A stretch of 64,000 nucleotides of DNA. Origin: Acidobacteriaceae bacterium. Lineage in GTDB: Bacteria > Acidobacteriota > Terriglobia > Terriglobales > Acidobacteriaceae. The number at the start of each line of letters is the position of its first letter. Positions within the stretch are counted from its first letter, which is position 1. Location of the stretch: contig JAPWKE010000003.1 in assembly GCA_028283655.1 (NCBI GenBank), positions 186,001-250,000 on the forward strand. Direction: 5' to 3'. Positions 58,859 through 64,000 of this stretch are shown here, in pieces. The notes under the pieces are model-generated. The model ran no database searches. It saw only the letters and a list, made by a program, of their open reading frames with translations, and had not been told where the DNA came from. Made by a program: the position numbers and the translations under genes.

Positions 58859-60803
58859 ACTGTGTGCTAACGACCAACATTGGTTGATAGGACGTTGTGG
58901 TGGAGCGGCTCGAAGCGTATGCGTGATACACGCTATTCGCTAATGTCCCCTCAATTCCAATGGAGAGTGCGCCGCTTGATTGTGCTGCGACGGCCGCAGA
59001 GGTGACATCGAAGAAGAGGGGCTTGCCGGCTGCTGCTGCTGTCAGTCCCCACGAGCCAACTTCTGTGGTGCTGAATGTTGGAGCGTTATTCCAGGTAATG
59101 CTGGTGGTGGTCCATGCATTGCTCGAGACGGTATAAGCTCCGTCCAAAGCGGTTCCAGCATCGACGCCCGTAGCGACTAGATATACTGTTGCTTTCTTGA
59201 TGGTTCCGCTGACGCCTGTGAGGTCGAATTGCAAATAGGAGTTGCGCGCGTAGATGCCGGTGGCATCTTCAACGCTGAGATAGACGCTGGTTCCGTAGTT
59301 CGTTGCATCGTCCGTTCCTCCTTCCACAAAAGCGTTTTGCGAGGGTGCAATGCTTTGGCTGCCAGAGCCCACGATAAAGCCGAGCGTGAAGAGCTGATTG
59401 ACGCCTCCATTACAGGTCGATGTTGTGAGTATTCCACTCGTGCTTGCCGTCATACACGCTTCGCTATCAGTGTTTCCCGCGGTGGCATAGTCAGAGAGCA
59501 GAATGAACTCGTAGTATCCCGGCGATGTGGAGACAACCTGCCATTGCTGCGCTGCGGTTGGAGTGCCAGTCGAGGTGAGCGTAGCGAGCGCTGTCGTGCT
59601 CGAGGTGCCATCCCAGATCGCGTTCTGTGCTGTGGTCAGGTTTGCTTGCTGGTAACTGGAGCTACTGACGCTGAAGGTGCCATTGCCAGATGCAAGCGGT
59701 GTAAACGTCCATTGTTGCGATGCGGCTGATCCGCAGGTGTCTGTAGAGACTGTAGAACTTCCAGCGTCAATACATTTCCCGGTCTGGCCGTAACTGGTGA
59801 TCTTGTACTGTACGCCGGAGCTGATGGGTGGGGGGATGATCGCGAGCAGCTCCATGACCCAATTCGTGTTCGACGTAAGGCTGACGGTCGCAGCTCCGGC
59901 CCATAGATTCCCACCGTTGATAGGACTGCAGGCTGTCGTACTTCCGGAGTAAGAGCAATCGCCAGAGACAGCTGTGACGTTGGCCATGACGGCTTGGCAA
60001 GCCGTGCTGGAGGGACTGTTGCAGCTGACGAGGTCTGCCAACTCTGAGGTCCATTCAGTATCGGTGAGTAACGTCCCGTTAGGCGTGCCGCTCACGAATG
60101 GTGAGATGTATGGGTAGATCGGCTTATTCAATGCATTGGCTACATTGATGGCCGTATCGTTGATGATCGCCTGTGCTAGATACTGGTCCCAGACAGCGTG
60201 CGTCGTCCATCGCTGATACATCGACGGTGTGAAGAAATCAAAGGAGGCGCTGTTGTTTTGATAAAGCTGTGCACGAATTGCGTTATAACCGGTTGAGCTT
60301 GCTGGAGCATAATTGGTGTTGAAGTCGTAGTCATACATACCAATTTTTGCGTTTGGGTAAAGAGCTCGAGTCCAGGTAATCAGCTGTTGAATCAAGGCGA
60401 CTGCATTGTTTGCTGCCGCTGTTGATGTCTCCTTTGTGATCACAAGATCTTCGAAGTCAAATACGATAGCGTTGCTGCTACCAAACTGAGCAACGTACTT
60501 CTCAACGACGGTATCGAACTCAGCTTGTGTAGGTGCGTTTGCGCACCCTGTTGAAGTACAACTACCAGGCCAGGTGCCCTGGCTATACACCACGGCTGCG
60601 TGCAGAGCCCCATTGTTGTCAAAGATGCTGTGCGAGTTGGCGAAATAGGATGTGTCGTAAAGCATGAAGCCGTTAGGCGTTGTCGGAGTGGCCGTGTCGG
60701 TCGTGGTCGTGGTCGCGCCTGATGTTTGGCTTGATCCACCGCATCCAAGAAGCAAAATTAAAATCGTGGGTATACATAGTGTCAAACGACATTTCCTAAT
60801 CAT
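58857..60803 (-). CDS. Lipoprotein with hyaluronidase-like barrel, ricin-type lectin and DNRLRE modules
   Basis: A 648-residue predicted lipoprotein (lipobox ILLLGC). Residues about 45-315 look like a TIM barrel: NAIVFDFEDLVI carries a D-x-E motif at a strand end. KIGMYDYDFNTNY, FDFFTPSMYQRW and KPIYPYISPF follow as next strands, an order that recalls GH56 hyaluronidases (D-W-E, Y-P-S-x-Y, P-V-Y-x-Y). Then come a ricin-type beta-trefoil (about 330-480, with QWTFTPLASG, QQWQVVS) and a C-terminal DNRLRE beta-sandwich (IAPSQNAFVEGGTDDATNYG... RNSYLQFDLTGV). The hydrolase call rests on motif order only. A ggagcg sequence precedes ATG 60803. Confidence 0.72.
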   Translation of the reverse strand: MIRKCRLTLCIPTILILLLGCGGSSQTSGATTTTTDTATPTTPNGFMLYDTSYFANSHSIFDNNGALHAAVVYSQGTWPGSCTSTGCANAPTQAEFDTVVEKYVAQFGSSNAIVFDFEDLVITKETSTAAANNAVALIQQLITWTRALYPNAKIGMYDYDFNTNYAPASSTGYNAIRAQLYQNNSASFDFFTPSMYQRWTTHAVWDQYLAQAIINDTAINVANALNKPIYPYISPFVSGTPNGTLLTDTEWTSELADLVSCNSPSSTACQAVMANVTAVSGDCSYSGSTTACSPINGGNLWAGAATVSLTSNTNWVMELLAIIPPPISSGVQYKITSYGQTGKCIDAGSSTVSTDTCGSAASQQWTFTPLASGNGTFSVSSSSYQQANLTTAQNAIWDGTSSTTALATLTSTGTPTAAQQWQVVSTSPGYYEFILLSDYATAGNTDSEACMTASTSGILTTSTCNGGVNQLFTLGFIVGSGSQSIAPSQNAFVEGGTDDATNYGTSVYLSVEDATGIYARNSYLQFDLTGVSGTIKKATVYLVATGVDAGTALDGAYTVSSNAWTTTSITWNNAPTFSTTEVGSWGLTAAAAGKPLFFDVTSAAVAAQSSGALSIGIEGTLANSVYHAYASSRSTTTSYQPMLVVSTQ

Positions 60804-61007
60804 GTTTCCGTCACGCTCCTAATAAAATGCTGTCTTTCAAAGACGGTGCTGCGCTGGTCTCATAGCTCTTGCCAGCTATGCCAAAGCCGCAAAATGGATA
60901 AAGGTGGAACTGCCGGAAGGATATTGAGCACTGTTAGAAGGAATCAATATGCCAAAGGTCAGTATGGCTATATTGGCGTTTGCATGGATTGCGGATGCTG
61001 CAAGAAA

Positions 61008-61041
61008 AAGACCGTACGCCAAAAACGGGCGGTACGGTCTT
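61008..61041 (-). terminator. Intrinsic terminator after the GH16 gene
   Basis: A 10-bp perfect stem (61008-61017 with 61032-61041) is followed on the minus strand by tttttctt. It lies 20 bases after the GH16 stop codon. Confidence 0.88.
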
Positions 61042-61060
61042 ATGTCATGATGCGTCTGGA

Positions 61061-61864
61061 TTACTTCGCGGACTCTTTGTGTGGTTTGTAGGGATAGACA
61101 CGAACGTAGTCGATGTCGAAAGTTGCCTGGGAGTTTTGTTTTGAGCCAAAACCCTCAGCGGGGAAGGCACGCGGAACCTCTGAACTCAAAATGATGTACT
61201 CCGGGATAGCTGATACCGGAACTTCAGAGGGAGAGACCTCGTAGCTTACTTTGCCATCGACATAGAAGGTATATCCACTCGGCGTCCATGCGACTCCGAA
61301 CACATGAAACTTGCCGTCATCGAAAGTGTCGAGTTCCTGGTGGGAGACGACGTGCTTGTGGGCTGGGCCATAACCATCCCAGTGAATCGCATGATCGTAT
61401 TGCTTCTCTTTCGCCTGTGCCAGATGCTCGAACACGTCCATCTCAGTGCCAGAGTTTTCTGCGTGGCCAATCATGGAACCGATTGTTGAGGACTGAACCC
61501 AGAAAGCACATTGAAAGCCTGGCACAGCGTGGAAGCGGACAGCTGTCTCCCAGTAGCCGTATTTTTGTGAGAAAGTCCCATCGGTGGTGATCATTCCACA
61601 GTAGTTCGTCGGTACCCCACTCTCCAACGTGGAGTATGTGGTGATCGTAGCGTAGCCATCATGCACTCGAATTGCGTCTGGAGTATTCACACAGTGATTA
61701 CGTACACCGAGGCCGCGTTGCTTCCACGTAGCTGTGTGTAGAGCATTCTCTGTGAACTCTTCATCGAACGTCGGCTTGGACGCAAATCCGGCGGGTACCT
61801 GAGCGCTAACAGCTAGAGCTTGCGTGAGCAGGAGTACGCTCCATAGGCAGATATTCGTCTTCAT
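61061..61864 (-). CDS. GH16 family glycoside hydrolase (laminarinase-like)
   Basis: A 267-residue exported endo-hydrolase of the GH16 jelly-roll family, which cleaves beta-1,3/1,4-glucans or galactans. After the signal peptide (MKTNICLWSVLLLTQALAVSAQ) come FDEEFTENALHTATW, YGYWETAVRFHAVPGFQCAFWVQ in parts and the catalytic GTEMDVFEH, with nucleophile and acid/base glutamates in the E-x-D-x-x-E arrangement. DIDYVRVYPY is the usual last strand. ATG 61864 is chosen because the signal peptide begins there; the open frame extends 30 codons further. The two-component pair lies just upstream on the same strand. Confidence 0.92.
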   Translation of the reverse strand: MKTNICLWSVLLLTQALAVSAQVPAGFASKPTFDEEFTENALHTATWKQRGLGVRNHCVNTPDAIRVHDGYATITTYSTLESGVPTNYCGMITTDGTFSQKYGYWETAVRFHAVPGFQCAFWVQSSTIGSMIGHAENSGTEMDVFEHLAQAKEKQYDHAIHWDGYGPAHKHVVSHQELDTFDDGKFHVFGVAWTPSGYTFYVDGKVSYEVSPSEVPVSAIPEYIILSSEVPRAFPAEGFGSKQNSQATFDIDYVRVYPYKPHKESAK

Positions 61865-62005
61865 GAATCTGATGGCTCCAGTGAAATTCGGTTGTCGTAG
61901 ATCGTTGACGTTGTCGACGCAGAACTCGTGCGGCAGTGCAGTCATGCTGCACACCGGAGGTATTCATTTTGTCGAAACTATGTGATGTCGCTTTATTCTG
62001 CAGAA

Positions 62006-62644
62006 CTACAAATGCGCAAGCCCTCGCGTGAGAGCCACCATCGCCGCCTGTGTCCTATCTGTGACGCCGAGGCGTATGAAGATGACACTCACATGGCACT
62101 TCACCGTTCCCTCCGTGATGCCGAGGTCGGAAGCGATCTCTTTATTACTCTTGCCTGCAACAATCTTTGCCAGTACTTCCTTCTCTCTGGGGCGCAGCGT
62201 CGTGTCGGACGTTCGCCTTTGGAGCGTCTTCATGATAGGTGGCGGAAGGAAGAGCCCACCACTCGCGACGGTGCGAATTGCATCGAGCAAAACCTCGTGA
62301 GACATGCCTTTGATCACGTAACCGTTCGCGCCTGCTTTCAAGGCCTGATGTATGTCCTCATCGCCTTCATAGGTCGTGAGAACGACGATCTTTGTCTCAG
62401 AATGACACTTGCGAATCTCTTTAATCGCGTTGACACCACCGACCGTCGGAAGATTCAGGTCCATCAAGATGACGTTAGGAAGCAGAGTGCGAAAAGCATG
62501 AACGGCTTCATCGGTAGTTCCTGCGCCGGCGATGACTTCAAGGTCTGGCTGGGCGTTGATAGTCGCGCATACACCAATTCTTGTAAGCGGATGATCATCG
62601 ACAACAAGCACCGAAATTTTGGCTGCATCAAGCATTGTTTGCAT
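62006..62644 (-). CDS. NarL/FixJ-type response regulator
   Basis: A 212-residue transcription regulator. The receiver has VLVVDDHPLTRIG, phosphoacceptor aspartate in VILMDLNLPTVGG, the switch threonine in VVLTTYEG and the lysine in YVIKGMS. The LuxR-type helix-turn-helix has LRPREKEVLAKIVAGKSNKE, IASDLGITEGTVKCHVSVIF. The start overlaps the end of the kinase gene by 17 bases (ATG 62644) or 8 bases (ATG 62635), so the pair is translationally coupled. The GH16 gene 141 bases further on is a plausible target or co-transcribed gene. Confidence 0.93.
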   Translation of the reverse strand: MQTMLDAAKISVLVVDDHPLTRIGVCATINAQPDLEVIAGAGTTDEAVHAFRTLLPNVILMDLNLPTVGGVNAIKEIRKCHSETKIVVLTTYEGDEDIHQALKAGANGYVIKGMSHEVLLDAIRTVASGGLFLPPPIMKTLQRRTSDTTLRPREKEVLAKIVAGKSNKEIASDLGITEGTVKCHVSVIFIRLGVTDRTQAAMVALTRGLAHL

Positions 62645-64000
62645 CCCAGTCTTTCCTGTTACGAAGCTTACTCAGCGATACCAACATTACAAGACTCGTT
62701 CCGTCTTCCGAGGAGCTGCGGATATGAAGAGTTCCACCCAGGCTCTCGACGCGTTCCCGCATCACAGAGAGGCCATAGTGTTCCCGTCCATCGTTGAAGG
62801 AGCTAAACCCCGTGTCGAATCCTGTTCCGTTGTCTGTGACTTCAATCTGAATTTGATTTCTGAGGAAGTAGATTGTCAATCTAACTTCAGTAGGGGTGGC
62901 GTGCCGAAGTGCGTTGAACAGAGCCTCTCGCGTTGCCATAAGCAACTGATGCGAAATGTTTTGTCGAATGAGAGCTTCTCTTCCTTCGGCTTGAAAGAAG
63001 ATGGGAATACCGAATTGATGCTCGAGCTGTTGGGCGATTTCTCGTAGAAGCGCGCTGAGAGATGCCTGTGGGCCGTGGTCAAGCCGCAATCCCCAGATGG
63101 CTTGTCGTGCTTCTTCGATCGTAGAACTGATTTGGAGGCGCGAAGACTCCAGCAATGTGTGGCCTGGCTCTTGAGGGAATTGTGATGTTGCCGCCATTGC
63201 TTCAAGAAGGCTGGATACGCCTGTGCAGCCACGAAGCAGAGTGTCATGCATCTCGCGCGCAACACGATTGCGCTCTTTGATCACGGCGCGAAACTGCTTT
63301 GCAATCTGTCGTGTACGGATGAAATGGAACAGGGCGACCGCGCACGTTAGGATGGCTCCGCATAGCAGAAAGAACCACCAGGTGTGGTAGTAGGGTGGGC
63401 GGCGTTTGATGAGGAGTTCAGCTTCAGAGCTCTTGCTTGGAGCCTCGATGCTGTATGCAGCTACACGGAATGTATATCTCCCGGGCGGAAGGTTTGTGTA
63501 GGAGGCGATGCGTTGTGTTCCTGCTTCATTCCATTGCTCATCAAAGCCCTCGAGCTTGTAGCGAAAGCGCAAATTCGACTGTGGCAGCAGGTCGATCGCA
63601 CCGTATTGAATGTCCAATCGGGTCGATGTGGCGGCGAGGTCTTGCAGCGATTCGACGGAAGATTCTTTTCCGTTCACCAGAACGGATCGAATGACTACAG
63701 GAGGAATGCTTCTGATCGAATCCTGCTGCTTGGCCGTGATGCGCACAGGGCCGTACAGGCTGGGGAACCAGAGGCTTCCGTCGGCTGTAATCGCTCCGGC
63801 TGGTTGCAGTCCACCGAACATCTGTGTCGTATAAACGCCGCTCAGCGCGGTATAGAGACGAGCCGATGGCTCATGGTGAGAGTCGTCGGCAAATGCGTTG
63901 AGATTCTCGCCGCTGATGGAGTAAATACCGTTAGGGCTGCTGATCCAAATCTCGCCGTCCTGTGTTTGAAGGATGGCGTAAATCTTGCTGGGCAAGAGCG
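62628..64000 (-). CDS. Two-component sensor histidine kinase, propeller type (5' partial)
   Basis: The gene runs off the right edge; at least 456 residues are inside. The visible N-terminal part is the last blades of a two-component-regulator propeller (IYAILQTQDGEIWISSPNGI, ITADGSLWFPSLYG). A Y_Y_Y domain (LRFRYKLEGFDEQWNEAG... LPPGRYTFRVAA), one transmembrane helix (WWFFLLCGAILTCAVALFHF) and a HisKA_3 helix with the phosphohistidine in REMHDTLLRG follow. The HATPase has ATREALFNALRHA, VTDNGTGFD and HYGLSVMRERVESLGG. Such propeller kinases often sense polysaccharide breakdown products in periplasm. The response regulator overlaps its end. Confidence 0.92.
   Translation of the reverse strand, partial: LLPSKIYAILQTQDGEIWISSPNGIYSISGENLNAFADDSHHEPSARLYTALSGVYTTQMFGGLQPAGAITADGSLWFPSLYGPVRITAKQQDSIRSIPPVVIRSVLVNGKESSVESLQDLAATSTRLDIQYGAIDLLPQSNLRFRYKLEGFDEQWNEAGTQRIASYTNLPPGRYTFRVAAYSIEAPSKSSEAELLIKRRPPYYHTWWFFLLCGAILTCAVALFHFIRTRQIAKQFRAVIKERNRVAREMHDTLLRGCTGVSSLLEAMAATSQFPQEPGHTLLESSRLQISSTIEEARQAIWGLRLDHGPQASLSALLREIAQQLEHQFGIPIFFQAEGREALIRQNISHQLLMATREALFNALRHATPTEVRLTIYFLRNQIQIEVTDNGTGFDTGFSSFNDGREHYGLSVMRERVESLGGTLHIRSSSEDGTSLVMLVSLSKLRNRKDWDANNA

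Noticed and set aside
60846-61091. 81-codon plus-strand frame with several cysteines
   Set aside because: It overlaps the GH16 terminator and the lipoprotein promoter region, has no ribosome-binding site and no recognised domain.

Overview
The window looks like a chromosomal segment of an acidobacterium of the Terriglobia (Granulicella/Terriglobus/Edaphobacter type). This is inferred from protein families: 'VWFA-related' secreted proteins, many Tat or lipobox exports, GTG/TTG starts, a GH79 beta-glucuronidase, and an LptE-HolA pair. No 16S gene is present to confirm it.

Bases 1 to about 36,600 are dense, GC-rich core genome. They hold the end of alaS, an AMIN/amidase_3 cell-wall amidase, ispD, tilS, ftsH, an M1 peptidase followed by lptE and holA, a CocE-type hydrolase, two overlapping Xer recombinase genes, a diguanylate cyclase, a rhodanese and secA with a coupled metallo-beta-lactamase. 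Further on are an M28 peptidase, a thioredoxin-like protein, a sulfatase/M20/mobA/MlaF-like run, a polyprenyl glycosylphosphotransferase, nadE, a DsbA-like protein, and tRNA-Gly(GCC) and tRNA-Cys(GCA). A dispersed repeat family fills five gaps in the first 17 kb and also appears inside the second xer gene.

At about 36,610, directly after tRNA-Cys, base composition falls and genes become sparser. This accessory part (36.6-46 kb) has a PAS-GGDEF protein, an IS3-family element that splits a response-regulator gene, a GlsB/BON-LysM/YidB/DUF3761 envelope-stress set, and an ECF sigma factor followed by a small ORF and an MscS-like channel.

From 44.5 kb to the right edge lies a glycan-degradation locus. 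It contains two GH29 fucosidases, a decayed GH95 fucosidase, a GH20 hexosaminidase with one in-frame stop, a GH79 beta-glucuronidase, a lipoprotein with a hyaluronidase-like N-terminal domain plus ricin-type and DNRLRE modules, and a GH16 glucanase. An NHL-repeat lipoprotein, a VWFA-type protein, an AraC regulator and a two-component pair lie among them. Together these suggest extracellular or periplasmic attack on fucose-, hexosamine- and uronate-containing glycans under local control. Four gene remnants (VOC, GH95, phospholipase C, IS-split response regulator) show ongoing gene loss.
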